A stretch of 64,000 nucleotides of DNA from Heterohyrax brucei. Lineage: Eukaryota > Chordata > Mammalia > Hyracoidea > Procaviidae. Both the position numbers and the translations under genes were made by a program. Numbering within the stretch: position 1 is the first letter of the stretch; each line of letters starts with the position of its first letter. The DNA is taken from contig CM053154.1 of NCBI GenBank assembly GCA_028571685.1, positions 17,392,001 through 17,456,000 of the forward strand, given 5' to 3'. Below the pieces are notes generated by a model. That model was not told where the DNA came from. It did no database searches and saw only the letters and a program-made list of their open reading frames with translations. This document shows positions 22,145-33,815 of the stretch, in pieces.

Positions 22145-22338
22145 ACTGGTATTGCAATTCTGACTCATAGTGACCCCATGTGACAGAATAGAACTGTCCC
22201 ATAGGGTTTGGTTGATGGTGGTCTTTGTAGAAGCAGATTGCCAGGTCTTTCTTCTGCAGAATGACTGGGTGGGTTCAGGCTGCCAGACTTTTTGGTTAGG
22301 AGCTGAGCACTTAAATGTCATGCCACCAGGGCTCCTTA
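22145..22338 (-). repeat. AfroSINE, old subfamily
   Basis: Antisense: TTCTGACTCATAGTGACCCC, then AGATTGCCAGGTCTTTCTTC, ending CATGCCACCAGGGCTCC. Confidence 0.88.
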
Positions 22339-23208
22339 TAAAGACCACTTATGTCCTGCATATGGGCAAATTAAACTCATGTTTTCTGGTCTTCATATCC
22401 CACTTCCTGGCAGTGGTGTGCAGGGGTTGAGAGCCAACTGGGTGCATCTCCCTCCAACTTCAAGTTCAGTGAATCTGGTAGCTTGACATCAGCACACAGT
22501 GAATATTTATACCTCAAGAAGCAGCAAGTGCTACATACAGATCAGGACCCTCTTTCCAGGCTCAGAAGAAGCTTCCCACCCCTCAAGGCCAATTTTGTCA
22601 AATGCTTCTCTGTGTATCATGAGAAGTGGCTCTGACACAGTATTTCAACAGCCACTAGTCACCCACCTCTGTGACGTTTCTGGGGTTCTGAGGGTTTAGG
22701 CACAAGGGAACCTCCAAGAAATCATCTACTACTGCTAGCTGAATCTTCAGGCCCCTCTGCCCTCATCTCTTGCCCTCATCTCCTGAAGGAATCAGAGCAG
22801 AATTTTCTAGAACTGCTCACTCTGTGCCATTCAGGAGCAATGGAACACTCCTCCTAGGCCTGCCCTTACTATACAAAATGCAGAAAGAGGTACTTGAAAG
22901 GAAAAAGAAACTTTGGGCCCACTTAATATTTTTCCCATAGAAGGTTTCACTTCCCTCCTGCCTGCTGCCTTCTTTTTGGGAATCTCGTTGTGCGTTCTCC
23001 AGGACCCTGTTTCTTTCATGACTGATATTAAAACTCCTCTTTCCTGGAAATGAAGTGGTGAAGATGGAAGGCCTTGGCTTTCCTTCATGTCCTAGAAATG
23101 TGAGCCGTGCCCATGTACAGAACTATTTTCCTGGAACCACTTTAGCTATAGCCCTTTTAGTCTGTGAATGACAAAAGAATAAAAATATACTCTCATTAAA
23201 ACAAACAA
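22339..23208. other. unassigned sequence
   Basis: About 870 bp with no repeat that I recognise, no splice-bounded open frame and no RNA gene. Confidence 0.5.
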
Positions 23209-23370
23209 GCAAAACACCTGCTGCTGTTGAATGGATTCCGACTCACAGTGACCCTGTAGGACAGAGTAAAACCGTCCCATAGCATTTCCAAAGAACAGGT
23301 GATGGATTTGAACTGCTGACCTTTTGATTAGCAGCCTAGCTCCAGAACAGATTGTACCACGAGGGCTCCA
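23209..23370 (-). repeat. AfroSINE-type SINE
   Basis: Antisense: TTGAATGGATTCCGACTCAC to GTACCACGAGGGCTCC. Confidence 0.92.
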
Positions 23371-23653
23371 GATAGCCTCATTACAGAGTTTGTAAGTCGG
23401 CATTAAAAAAAGAAATAACACAGGTGTCATCCCAGAGATTTTATTTGTGTCTTTCGTAGACATGTATTTGCAAACAAGCATGAAATGACACGTTCCAGGA
23501 TATTCAAGGTAACATTGTTTGTAATAGTGAAATCAGAAACAATGTAAGTGACCAGTAGAGGAAAATGGTTAGCTCAACTTTAGTATATCCATACCATGGA
23601 AATAGGCAGACGTGTACTTATTGATCAGCTACCCACATGACACTTTACTGCAC

Positions 23654-24022
23654 TGTGGTGGCTTGTGTGTTGCTATGGATGCAGGAAGCTATGCCGCCAG
23701 TATTTCAGACATCAGCAAGATCACCCATGGTGAACAGGTTTCAGCAAGGCTGTTAGACTAAGACAGACTAGGTGGAAAAATCTGGAGATCTAATTATTAG
23801 CCAAGTGACAACTCTGTGGATCACAGCAGAATATTGTCCAGTAAAGCCCCGGGAGATAAACCCCATAGGTTCTAAGGCACTTTAGAGACACAGTGGCTGA
23901 AACAGTGGACTTGAGCACACCAATAATCATGAAGATGGCACAGGAGTGGGGAACGTCTCATTCGATTGTACGTAGGGCCACCACGAATCAGAGCCAGCTC
24001 CATGGCAGCTAGTAACAACACA
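23654..24022 (+). repeat. internally deleted RTE-type element
   Basis: 23654-23885 looks like the RTE 5' region (GTGTTGCTATGGATGCAGGA; GAACAGGTTTCAGCAAGGCT; TCTAAGGCACTTT). It jumps directly to the RTE 3' end (GACACAGTGGCTGAAACAGT; GGGCCACCACGAATCAGAGC; AGTAACAACACA). Nearly all coding sequence is missing, giving a SINE-sized non-autonomous form. Confidence 0.75.
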
Positions 24023-24186
24023 CACATCGACATGTGAAGATGTTTAAGACAAATTGTTAAATGGAAACTCAATCTGTAGGAAAATAAAGCATAACCCTAT
24101 TATACAAAACTTGCATATTTCTGTGTGTATTCATAGATACAATATACATATATATGGAAACAGAAAGAGGATGTAGAAGGGTATCT

Positions 24187-24724
24187 GTCTTCATGGACTG
24201 AATTTTGTCTCCACAGAATATGTGTCAATTTGGCTGGGTCACGATTCCCAGTAATATGTGGTTGTCCTCCCCTTTGTGATCCATGTAATTTTCTTATGTG
24301 TTGTAAATCCTAATCTCTGCTTGTGGTTAATGAGGCAGTGTTGGATTATGTTAAAGAGGATTAGGGTGGGATGTAACACCCTTACTCAAAGCTTGTCCCT
24401 GATTCAATATGAAGGGAGTTTCCCTGGCTTGTGGCTTGTACCACCTTTTATCTTACAAGAGAGAAAAGGAAGCAGAGAGTAGGGGACCTTATACCACCAG
24501 GAAAGCAGCACCAGGGTCCCTGCCGCGGAGAAGCTTCTTGACTAGCGAAAGATTGGCAACAAAGAACTTCCTCCAGAGCCAACAGAGAGAGAAAGACTAC
24601 CCCTGAAGCTGCTGCCCTGGATGTAGACTTGTAGCCTTACTAGACTGTGAGAGGATAAATTTCTCTTTGTTAAAACCACCCACTTGTGGTATTTCTGTTA
24701 CAGCTCCACTAGGTAACTGAGACA
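24187..24724 (+). repeat. MaLR-like LTR, full length
   Basis: From CATGGACTGAATTTTGTCTC to AGGTAACTGAGACA, with GTTAAAGAGGATTAGGGTGG (the same internal variant as the copy at 7080-7620) and GAAGCAGAGAGTAGGGGACC. The 5' terminus is slightly rearranged. Confidence 0.85.
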
Positions 24725-24889
24725 CCAGTCAAACAAATAGCAGTGATTACTTCTGGGGAGGAATTTTGATGGAAGATAAATTAAAATGGACTTTTGCTTT
24801 GTTTCTGAGTTTTTTACAATATGAGTACACTGAGCTATACTACTTATGGAATCAAAATTTTAAGAAAAAATTAAAAGGGCCAAAGGCAC

Positions 24890-25105
24890 ACAGTCTAGCA
24901 TAGTGGTTATTGGGTAGTCTCGGGACTCAGACATTCTATATCCAAGTGACAGCTTGCCACTTATTCAATCTCTCTGTGCTTCAGTTTCCCCTTCTGTAAA
25001 ACAGGGGTCACAACAGTGAATGAAGTAAGATGATATATGAGTATGTACAGTACCTGGTGCTTAGGAAGAGTTATGTAAGTGTTAGCTATTGTTATTAAGG
25101 AAAGA
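24890..25105 (+). repeat. MIR SINE
   Basis: CTCTCTGTGCTTCAGTTTCC and GTACAGTACCTGGTGCTTAG, the typical MIR core and 3' region. Confidence 0.88.
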
Positions 25106-25880
25106 ATGAATCATTGGCAATTCTACGTTAGTCAGAGGAAAATGATTACTGTTATCATATTCTGGCATTAGGGAGACCTCAGGAGATACAGCTTTTAAAA
25201 AAATCAATGCCAGACAACTCTGGAGATGCAGCTTCTAATGGTCCTGCTGTTAGCTAATCATCTTGGGACAAAATACTGTATGGAACACTAGAGACGATAC
25301 AGTCCAGTGAACATCAGTGGCAAACACTGCATTAGATGCAGGGGGCAAACACACTCAGAAGGTGGCTTCTGGTCTCAAGGAGGATGTTTTGAGGGATGGG
25401 GGTGTGGTGGAGGGGAGAGTGGTATTAGTGAACAGGTCATTTCAACACAACATTGTGCTCTGATAGGGTGACACAGAACAATGAGCGGCATCAGAGGAGA
25501 AAGGAATGGGTGGAAGGAAGAAGGACAGCTTCCTGTAGGGTGCAAGATGAAAAAGAATTGACTGTGAAAAGAGGAAAAGAGCAGGCATCTGGGTGGAGGA
25601 AACCACATTATTCATCTGGAGGAACTATAATTAGCTTGGTCGTGCTGAAATGTAGCATGTGTGCGTTTTGTGTACGTTTGTCTGTTTGGGGGTGAATGAG
25701 AGGAGGAAGGGGGAGAATGGTTGAAGGAGGTAACGAGTAATAAGAGATGAGTTTGGAAAGACAGAGACAGTCAATGGTGGTCTTATTATGTTGTGTCTGT
25801 TTAGCAGTGGGAAGAGAAAGCAAGAATGCAGTGGAAAGATTCCTGAAGACAAGCTGCCTGTCTCCATGGATCAAGGAATT
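25106..25880. other. unassigned sequence
   Basis: Overlapping short open frames on both strands; no exon, RNA or clear repeat. Confidence 0.5.
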
Positions 25881-27395
25881 TTATGCCAGAGTTTTCAACT
25901 TCGAGAGCTAAAGCGATATTAACAATACAACAGGCTGAGTTCTGACTTCTGCTTCTAAGGAGAACAGTAGGTCGTGGCAGGTCAGTCCGCTTGCTGCAAC
26001 TGCTAGGCAGAATAAAAGGATAAGCTTTTTAAAAAATCATAAAAGACATAGAGCTGTGGAACTGATGCGTACTATGTGACCTAAAATTCCAGAAACAGAA
26101 GAATTTTTCATAGGGGAGCTGACAATCTCTGGTCATTTTCTTCTCTGACGGTATTGTCCAGGTCTGAGTGAGGATTAAAAATCAGGCTTGGCCTAGGCAG
26201 AGGGGCTCCCTCTAGGGCAAAGAGACACAAGTGGGGCTTTTTGTGGTCCGGTGAAAACTGGAACTAAACAAGGGCACATTCACTGGTTCCTGGGTGATGC
26301 AGGATGCTAGGGGGCTCGGATGGGGCTTCTGAAAGACAGAGTAAAACATCCCACAGTTTCATGATGCCTTGGAAAAAAAGTCCCACTAAACAGAGGGGTC
26401 CTATCACAAATATACAGTCTTCCTCTCCAGATATCTGCTAAATACCAAACCTGCTACGTGGGGTAGGAGGCCAAACGCTGGATTCAGAATCTCTGAAGGA
26501 GAGAACTCTCTCTCAGGGCTGAAGAAACGCAGACCCAGCAGGCACTCAGTCGGAGGTTAAGAGGATCACAGCTGGGGAACATGGGCCAAGGGAAGTCCCT
26601 ATTTCAGTCGAGGTGGTCTGTCTACTTGATGGAAGTTGACATCTTCCACAGCCTGTAAATTCTCTTATACACAGTGTCTAGTATTCAATCAATATTACAA
26701 AGTGGGTGAGGACATGGGAAAAATGTGGCCAACCAGAAAGACAAAAAGCAGACAATATATGCAATGCCACGGATAGTTTCTATATTGGACTTGACAGACA
26801 AGAACTTAAAGAATAACCATAATTAATAATTTAAAGAAAAATAGAAACAGTATGGAAAAAAATGAATGAAAAGGTAAATTCAACAGAGATTAAAATCTAT
26901 GAAAAAGAAGCATGCACATTCCAGAAATGAGAAATACCTGATCTGAAGGGATGAATACTTTAATAGTAAAGAAGACACAGCCAAGACTTAGTGAATCTGT
27001 GGATGGGTCAATAGAAATTATCCAAATTGAAACCAAGTGAGAGAGGAAAAAACCATGGAAGAAAACATCATAAGAGAAGCGTGGGAGAGATAAATAAATA
27101 GTCCAACACACTTCCAAGCAGAGAGAGAGAAGAGGAAGGGGGGAGGGAGGAGAAGAGAGAACAAAGCAGAAGAAACACACGAACACATTAACTTGCCGAA
27201 TAAAAAGGATCCATGAATCATCAGCAGGTTAAAATAAAATAAAGGCATACCACAAGCCCAGCTGCTGAAAACCAAAGGCAAAGAAAAATCTCAAAAGCAG
27301 CCAGAGTAAAGCAAACAACAGTAAGATCGACTGTGGTTTTTTCAGCTGAAACTAGGGGAAGACAACGGCATGCAATTTTGCACATGCTGAAAGGG
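25881..27395 (+). repeat. old L1/HAL1-type LINE, 5'UTR and ORF1-like region
   Basis: 26150-26660 has the G-rich 5'UTR style (AGACACAAGTGGGGCTTTTT; TCACTGGTTCCTGGGTGATG). 26760-27330 follows an ORF1-like course: CTTGACAGACAAGAACTTAA, then GTCAATAGAAATTATCCAAA, then CAGCTGCTGAAAACCAAAGG and AAATCTCAAAAGCAGCCAGA. Many stops. A GA-rich tract sits at 27120-27165. Confidence 0.72.
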
Positions 27396-28218
27396 AAACA
27401 TGGAAGGTGTCCCTGATGGTTTTACCTGCAGCAGTGGTAGCACCTCATCCTTGTCACCCTTTATGGGCCCTCTGAAGCGCCTGCACCATCCTGAAGCACT
27501 TGGCCTAACACTCTCAACGTCATGTAATCTGAAACTTTGCAGTTGTGTGGCTTTCAGATCACCTGCGCCAAGTTATCTAAACTGGCACTTATCACTCCTT
27601 TAAGGGGACTTTTATCCACAACCAGTTTCAATCTGCAAAGGAATTGTAACACTGATGCGATCTTCTCACCAGAAGTTAGCATTTCACTGACTCTCTTAGC
27701 AAGGGTTCTCTGCCTATATTAAGAATATTATTTGTATTAGAAGTTTCTGTTCTAATTTTTAAAATACATGTGGTGTTGAAATTTCATTGATTAGGAGCAG
27801 AGGACAATATAAGTATCAGAATTGGAGTTCAGTTACAAAATGTATATTTTCTATCATGTTACTTGAGAATCCCCTTTACTTGCAGTGTGAAGGCCAATGG
27901 AACAGATCAATAATAGAAGTGGCAGTGCCTTCGTTAGGCTATGTATTCCTTTGGTGTGATTGAACATATGGAAACAGCAATTGAGAGACCTTGTAAAATG
28001 TTTGTCTTCTGTAATCCCACAGATTCATTAAAGTGACACAAAACTTTGAGAACTTTGTGATAACTTGTTCCCTTACTGGCCTCTCTATGGCTTTTGGAAA
28101 AAGCATCCAATCACTTACTTTTTGGATGCCTCACCTTTCTCCAGGGAATAAAGAGACAGCAGCTAGCAGCAGGCGAGTGGTCCTTGGAGACTAGAATTCA
28201 TCACTAGTCACTCCCCAC
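27396..28218. other. unassigned sequence
   Basis: About 820 bp without a recognised repeat. It is less purine-biased than its surroundings and could be an unidentified retrocopy, but I see no poly(A), target duplication or homology that I can name. Confidence 0.4.
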
Positions 28219-28228
28219 CATTCAAATA

Positions 28229-28380
28229 GCCAGTGCTGTTGAGCTGATTCCAACTCATAGCCACACTATACACAGAGTAGAATTGACTCATAGGGTTTCA
28301 AGGAGCGCCTGGTGGATTTGAACTGCCGACCTTCTGGTTAGCAGCTGTAGCACTTATCACTATACCACCAAGGTTTCTAT
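28229..28380 (-). repeat. AfroSINE-type SINE
   Basis: Antisense copy. Target duplication CATTCAAATA (28219-28228) / CCTTCAAATA (28381-28390). Confidence 0.93.
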
Positions 28381-28525
28381 CCTTCAAATATTCCACTGAA
28401 AATACAAATCTCTTTTTCTGAAGATGGTTGGAAACTCTTGGTTTTTGGTTTGGAAACTCTTGTTTCTTGGTTTTTCTCAGGGCATTGTTTCCCAGGGGTG
28501 GGAGCCTTTGGACAGCTACAACTGG

Positions 28526-28915
28526 TCTGACAATTCAGTCCACAAACTTGTTTTAAGCACTGCATACCTCACTGCTTTGAAGCGCTCCCTTTGGGAAGCT
28601 ATGCACTGAAGCCAGCACCTAGTCCACCTGTAAAGGCAATTTTAGAATTCTTTCTGGAATGGCTATTGCACATGGTGGCACAGTGACAAGTTTGTGAACT
28701 TAATTGTACAGTTGTCTGTGGAGGAGTTTTTAGTCAGCAAACAAACAACTGTATTGCAACACCCTCCCTACTCACCTGATCTGGCCCCAGTGACTTTTTT
28801 CTTTACTCAAAGATAAAGGAAATACTGAAAGGAAGACATTTTGATGACATTCAGGACATCAAGGGTAGTATGATGACAGCTCTGATGGCCATTCCAGAGA
28901 AAGAGTTCCACTTAA
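28526..28915 (+). mobile_element. palindromic mariner-derived element, copy 2 (truncated)
   Basis: Starts TCTGACAATTCAGTCCACAA, the same terminus as the outer ends of copies 1 and 3. It reads in the opposite direction to them, so the transposase fragment is on the + strand: EEFLVSKQTTVLQHPPYSPD from about 28722, then HFDDIQDIKGSMMTALMAIP (28839-28898). It stops near 28915, before the second inverted arm. Confidence 0.85.
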
Positions 28916-29473
28916 TGATTGAGCCTACATCTGAAATATTTAACATTTCCACTTTCTTCTACCAAACTTTGCCACTGGCTCTCAAGTCTGGACTATGGAC
29001 CTTTCAGATTTCACATTCTGGCCTGAATCAGGACTGGATAACACATTACTTTGTTTTGACTTGATCTCTTGCTGTTCAGTCCAGTTTTTTTTTTTTCCTC
29101 TCAGTTTTCCCCAAATTACTGCCAGTTTCTCTGAAATTTGTCCAGCATACTTCACAGCCAGTCTCAACCCCTCTACATAAAACTATGATCTTCATTATGT
29201 TAGCACCTCACATGTGAAGAAAAACATTTACTATTTATTAAAGGACAGAGTGGAAACTTCAGAACACAATTCCCAGGAAGCAGGCTGACTTTGGCAAACC
29301 TTGCAGTCTGCCCCAACTGCCACAGCCACATTCATGACGGGATCATTCAAATTTCTAAGGAGCGGCACAGTTAAGGGACTTAGATGAACAGAACACAGAT
29401 TGCAAAATGAAAGAGTGGTGGGCAGTTTGGGTACCTTTGTGCTTCAGTTCAGAGACTCTTTAGATGAGCAATA
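28916..29473. other. unassigned sequence
   Basis: No gene or recognisable repeat; two short opposed open frames only. Confidence 0.5.
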
Positions 29474-29634
29474 CGACTCCTGGTGGTATAGTGGTTAGAT
29501 GCTACATCTGCTAACCAAAAGGCTGGCAATTGAAATACAGGCAGTCCTTGGAAACTCTATGGGACAGTGCTACTCTGTCTGTAGGAGCGCTATGAGTCAA
29601 AATCAACTCAACGGCAGTGGGTTTGGTTTTTGGA
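29474..29634 (+). repeat. AfroSINE-type SINE
   Basis: GACTCCTGGTGGTATAGTGG to GGCAGTGGGTTTGGTTTTTG. It is followed within a few bases by a second SINE in the same direction. Confidence 0.94.
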
Positions 29635-29639
29635 ATGGG

Positions 29640-29808
29640 TTGTAGTGGCGCCGTGGTTAAAGACATCAACTGCTAATCAAAAGGTCCATGACTGGAAACT
29701 ATGGGTGTCCCCTTATAAGAAAGATGTGGCAGTCTGCTTCCATAGAGATTTATAGCCTTGGAAACCCTATAGGGATGCTATGAGTTGGAATCCACTTGGT
29801 AATGAGTT
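29640..29808 (+). repeat. AfroSINE, long subfamily
   Basis: GTAGTGGCGCCGTGGTTAAA, then AAGAAAGATGTGGCAGTCTG. Tandem neighbour of the preceding copy, but from a different subfamily. Confidence 0.9.
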
Positions 29809-29849
29809 GTAGAGAGGTAGGATCTAGAGAAAGTGTCCCTTAAACCAGG

Positions 29850-30110
29850 AAATAATTAGCATCTGTACAATGGGCTACATTACAAAGTTTTTTCACACAC
29901 AATATTGCATTCACACTTCACAATAACCTTATGAGGTGGGTATTGTTTTTATTACATGTATTTTGAGTCTAGTAAGTAGTAGTTCTCTTTTATTAAGTAT
30001 ATATATCTTATGTCTGACTCTCCTTATATATTTAGTGTTCATTATATCACTTAACTCTTAAAAAATACCATTGTCTTCATTCTTCAGATGAGAAAGCTGA
30101 TGATCTTTGA
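29850..30110 (-). repeat. MIR-like repeat, antisense
   Basis: ACAATAACCTTATGAGGTGG and TTCTTCAGATGAGAAAGCTG fit antisense MIR, stretched by an AT-rich insert. Confidence 0.6.
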
Positions 30111-30248
30111 GTATTATTTTGTTGATTTTTAATCTGGGGTGCTAGGGATCTAAACTGGGATGCTTTACTGGAAGAAGGTGTTTGCTTCTCTTTGGAACCA
30201 AGAGTTGCTACTGATCCAGAGTCATTTTAACTCCCTCTAAGGGCCTAG

Positions 30249-30421
30249 CAGAAACTCTGGTGGCGATAGTGGCTAAGCGTTGTGCCTGCTAACCAAAAGG
30301 TGAGCAGTTTGAATCCACCAGGCCCTCACTGGAAACTCTAGGGGGCAGTCCTGCTCTGTTCTATAGGGTCACTATGAATTGAAATTGACTGGATGGTAAC
30401 AAGTTTGGTTTGACTTTTGGC
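30249..30421 (+). repeat. AfroSINE-type SINE
   Basis: CAGAAACTCTGGTGGCGATA to AACAAGTTTGGTTTGAC. Confidence 0.93.
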
Positions 30422-30439
30422 TAGTGGTCTGGCTTCCTT

Positions 30440-30522
30440 GGAACCCTATGGGGCAGACAGTTCTACTCTGTCCCATATGGTCACTATGAGCTGGAATCGA
30501 CTCAGGGCCTTGGGTTTAGTAG
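30440..30522 (+). repeat. AfroSINE 3' half
   Basis: CCTTGGAACCCTATGGGGCA to TTGGGTTTAG. 5'-truncated and abutting the previous SINE. Confidence 0.85.
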
Positions 30523-31334
30523 CCTGGCTTGATGAAAAGTCTCAGGTTTAGCTTCCTCACATTGTATATAGTATCCAACTTCTCTACTGTACACTAGGGA
30601 TCTCACCTACCTTTTTTCTTTAACCAGACCATCCTCATTGCCTCTTATGTCGAAGGTAATTAGTGTATAGGTATTAGCTGAAAAAAAATATTGAGTAATT
30701 CAGTCTTCTTTTTTTTCACTTGAAGTTACATGGAAAGCAGAATTATTCTCATGCTACTAAGTAAGGCTCAAAATGAGAAGTGATGGTGAGTCAGCAGCTG
30801 AAAAGCAGTGGGTGTAAGAATCCATACTCAATCACTTAAAAAATCAATAAAGACTAGAAAACAATAAAAATATACACTGACGCTCCTTCCATTAGATGTC
30901 AAAAGGATATTTTTGGCAAGAGTCAAACAGTAATCCATGTTTTTTTCAAACAGAGACTGAAATTAGTTTTTATTTTCTTCTTTTGTACCCATAAAGTTCT
31001 CTACATAGTTTTAACCCAATGGATGACACCTTATTTCTTGATTTGAAAAAGTGGCACTTAACATTTCTCCTAAAATTCCTTGCACTTTACAGTTTGCTTG
31101 TACAGTAAATTCTGAAATATTCTGATTTACTTTAGATGTGAAGAAGTTTGTTAGGAGATTCAAACTGCTAACAGGAACTTGATAACTGGATGGTTGGAAG
31201 AGTTAAGTTTCAGATTTCTATGATTCTAGGTAGAGATTCTGAGATGATGTAATTGACCCTAAAAAGAATTGTAAACATCACAACAACTTCAGAATAAAAG
31301 CAAATCAAGTAATTACTTATATTTACAGGATGCA
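30523..31334. other. unassigned AT-rich sequence
   Basis: No gene, RNA or recognisable repeat. Confidence 0.5.
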
Positions 31335-31524
31335 AGGAGCCCTGGTAGCAAAATGGTTAAGCACATGGCTATCACCCAGAGGTGTGAAGTCAGTGCCTCT
31401 GCAGGAGAAGGGACTTGACAATCTGTCCCTGTAAAGACTACAGCCTAGAAAACCCTACAGAGAAGTTCTACTCTGTCCTATAAGGTTGCTAGGAGTCACA
31501 ACCATCTACACAGCACATAACAGC
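31335..31524 (+). repeat. AfroSINE, long subfamily
   Basis: AAGGAGCCCTGGTAGCAAAA; the middle block GGACTTGACAATCTGTCCCT. Its tail runs into an imperfect (TG)n at 31525-31568. Confidence 0.9.
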
Positions 31525-31738
31525 ATGTGTACATGTGTGTGTACATGTGTACGTGTGTGTGTGTGTATGAACTCACCTGAACTGATACTAAACCTGAAGA
31601 GAACTAAATCTCATTTCGTTGGGAAAACTTTCTTTAGCCAAAGATCATCTTTGATAATAAACTTATCATTTCCAACCTGCCAGTCAATCAGGTACTGAGG
31701 ACTTGCTCTGTGCCTATTTTGTGTTAGGTATTAGGAGC

Positions 31739-32265
31739 CTTTCGTGGATTGATTTGCACCCCACCACCCTCCCATACCTGTGAATGTAATTTCTGTTTGG
31801 AAATAGGATTTTCTTTATCATGTTAATTAGATCAACCCAAGTAAAACCAAGTAACTAAACCCATTGCCATCAAGCTGATTCCAATGCCTAGTGACCCTAC
31901 AGGATGGAGAAGAACTGCCCCATAGGGTTTCTAATCAGTGCCTGGTGGGTTTGAACTGCTGACCTTTTGGTTAGCAGCCATAGATCTTCATCACTCTTCC
32001 AGTAGGGTTTCTGGAAGGTGGGTTCTATATCTAATCACTTCTGAGGCCTAAGAGCAAATTAGACACAGACATGCATGTATGAGAAGGCAGATGCCATGTA
32101 AAGGTCATCAAAGATGCAAGGACCACTGGGGACTACCAACAACTGACAAGGCCTGGACACTGATTCGGCGTTGTAGCCTCCAGAACTGTGAGACAATAAA
32201 TTTCTGTTCTTTAAAGCTACTTACCTGGGGTATTTCCACTACAGCAGCAGTAGCAAACTAAGATA
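31739..32265 (+). repeat. MaLR-like LTR variant, split by a SINE
   Basis: From TTTCGTGGATTGATTTGCAC to AGCAAACTAAGATA. It has a different interior from the main family (AGCAAATTAGACACAGACAT; CAACTGACAAGGCCTGG) but a shared end (GAACTGTGAGACAATAAATT). The SINE at 31841-32012 splits it. Confidence 0.78.
31841..32012 (-). repeat. AfroSINE-type SINE nested in LTR
   Basis: Antisense copy, AAAACCAAGTAACTAAACCC to AGTAGGGTTTCTGG, with LTR sequence on both sides. Confidence 0.92.
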
Positions 32266-32929
32266 GTGCCTTACTTCTGACTTACAATTATATTTAGCAG
32301 TGTGTATTACCATTGCTTTCATGTGTTTGTGTAGTCTATTGCAATAAGCATCTATAGGACAAGAGCAAGATCTGTTCATACAGAGGCTTTTGCACAGTAT
32401 CTGTAGTTCCTGAGTGAAGTTACAGGAACCAGAGGTACTGTGGCAGTTAGAGAAAAGGACTGGATATTATTTACAAGGATAAAAGCAGAAAGGAATGCCA
32501 TTCTGGGCGCTCTCAGTTTTACCAGTGTGAGGTCTAGTATAGTATATACTTTGTAAGACTCTTCCAGAACCACTTCAACAAGTGTCCAGAGACAACCCCA
32601 GTTTTTTCACAGTCAGTTGGGGACACAAGAAACACATACACAACACCATTAAATGGCAGCCTAAAGCAGTGTATGAAGTGAAAATAGATAGTTCTGAAAA
32701 CACATGATACCGAAGTGGAGGGAAGGAGGAGATCCATGAGTGCGGAAGTAGCTGGAGAACGTTCTGGGAAGAGGCAGGATCGGAGTTAATCTGGGTGAAC
32801 AGGAGGCTATTTGGGAAGAGTGTGGAGAATGAGCGAGGGTGAGGAGCCTAGAAACACATGATGTTATTAAGAAACAAAGGGGAAAGCAGCCTGCTGACAG
32901 CAGGGCAGTTACTTCGGGAATAACTGCAG
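32266..32929. other. unassigned sequence
   Basis: No gene or recognisable repeat. Confidence 0.5.
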
Positions 32930-32978
32930 ATGCTGTATGAGTCAGACTCGACAGCAGTGGCTTTGGTTTGGGGTTTTG
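32930..32978 (+). repeat. AfroSINE 3' fragment
   Basis: Only the tail: TGCTGTATGAGTCAGACTCG, AGCAGTGGCTTTGGTTTG. Confidence 0.82.
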
Positions 32979-32989
32979 TAGGGAACCCG

Positions 32990-33600
32990 TGTTATGGATT
33001 CAACTATGTCCCCCCCAAATATGTGTTGTGAATCCTAACCTCTGTGCCTGTGGTAGAGAACCTGGTGGCGTAGTGGTTAAGTGCTGCTTAACCAAAGGTC
33101 AGCTGTTCAAATCCATCAGGTGCTCCTTGGAAACCTGGGGCAGCTCTACTCTGTCTTATACGGTCTCTGTGAGCCAGAATCCACTTGATGGCAATGGATT
33201 TTTTTTTTTAAATGTCTGTGATTATAATCCCTCTTGAGAATGGGCTGTTTTTGTTACGTTAGTGATTCAGAATTAGTATAGAGTATATCTTGAGCCAAAC
33301 TCTCTTGAGAGATAAAACAGATTCAACAAGCTAGCAAAGGAGAGATGGGGGAAGAGAGATGGGGGAAGAGAGATGGGGGAAAAGAGATGTGATGACACTT
33401 GGAGACACACAAGGAGCCAGGAAGCAGAAGAGGGAGAGACAAAGACCTTCCGCCAGAGCCAACAGAAAGGCAAAGCCTCCTCGAGCTGGCATTCTGAATT
33501 CTGACTTCTAGTCTACTGAACTGTAAGAAAATAAATTTCTGTTTGTTAAGGCCATGTATTTGTGGTATTTCTACTTAAAGTAGCACTAGTAACTAAGAAA
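32990..33600 (+). repeat. MaLR-like LTR, split by a SINE
   Basis: TGTTATGGATTCAACTATGT to CACTAGTAACTAAGAAA. The SINE at 33054-33214 interrupts it. A 14-bp unit AGAGATGGGGGAAG occurs three times in a row at 33341-33382, a local expansion not seen in the other LTR copies. Confidence 0.87.
33054..33214 (+). repeat. AfroSINE-type SINE nested in LTR
   Basis: GAGAACCTGGTGGCGTAGTG to GGCAATGGATTTTTTTTT, with LTR sequence on both sides. Confidence 0.93.
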
Positions 33601-33625
33601 GAGCACTGGTGTTAAAGCAGCACTA

Positions 33626-33792
33626 AGAACCAAAAACTAAACCAAGCGCCATGAAGTCGATGCCAACTCACAGTGACCCTACAGGACAGGGTAGAACTGC
33701 CCCATCGAGTTTCCAAGGAGTGCCTGGTGGATTTGAACTGCTGACCTTCCAGTTGGCAGCCCCAGCACTTAACACTAGCCACTAGGTTTTCC
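33626..33792 (-). repeat. AfroSINE-type SINE
   Basis: Antisense copy with a perfect 13-bp target duplication TAAAGCAGCACTA (33613-33625 and 33793-33805). The target itself looks like an LTR 3' end. Confidence 0.97.
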
Positions 33793-33815
33793 TAAAGCAG
33801 CACTAGATGACTAAG

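Noticed and set aside
27396..28218. Processed pseudogene
   Set aside because: No poly(A), no target duplication and no protein that I can name; left as unassigned.
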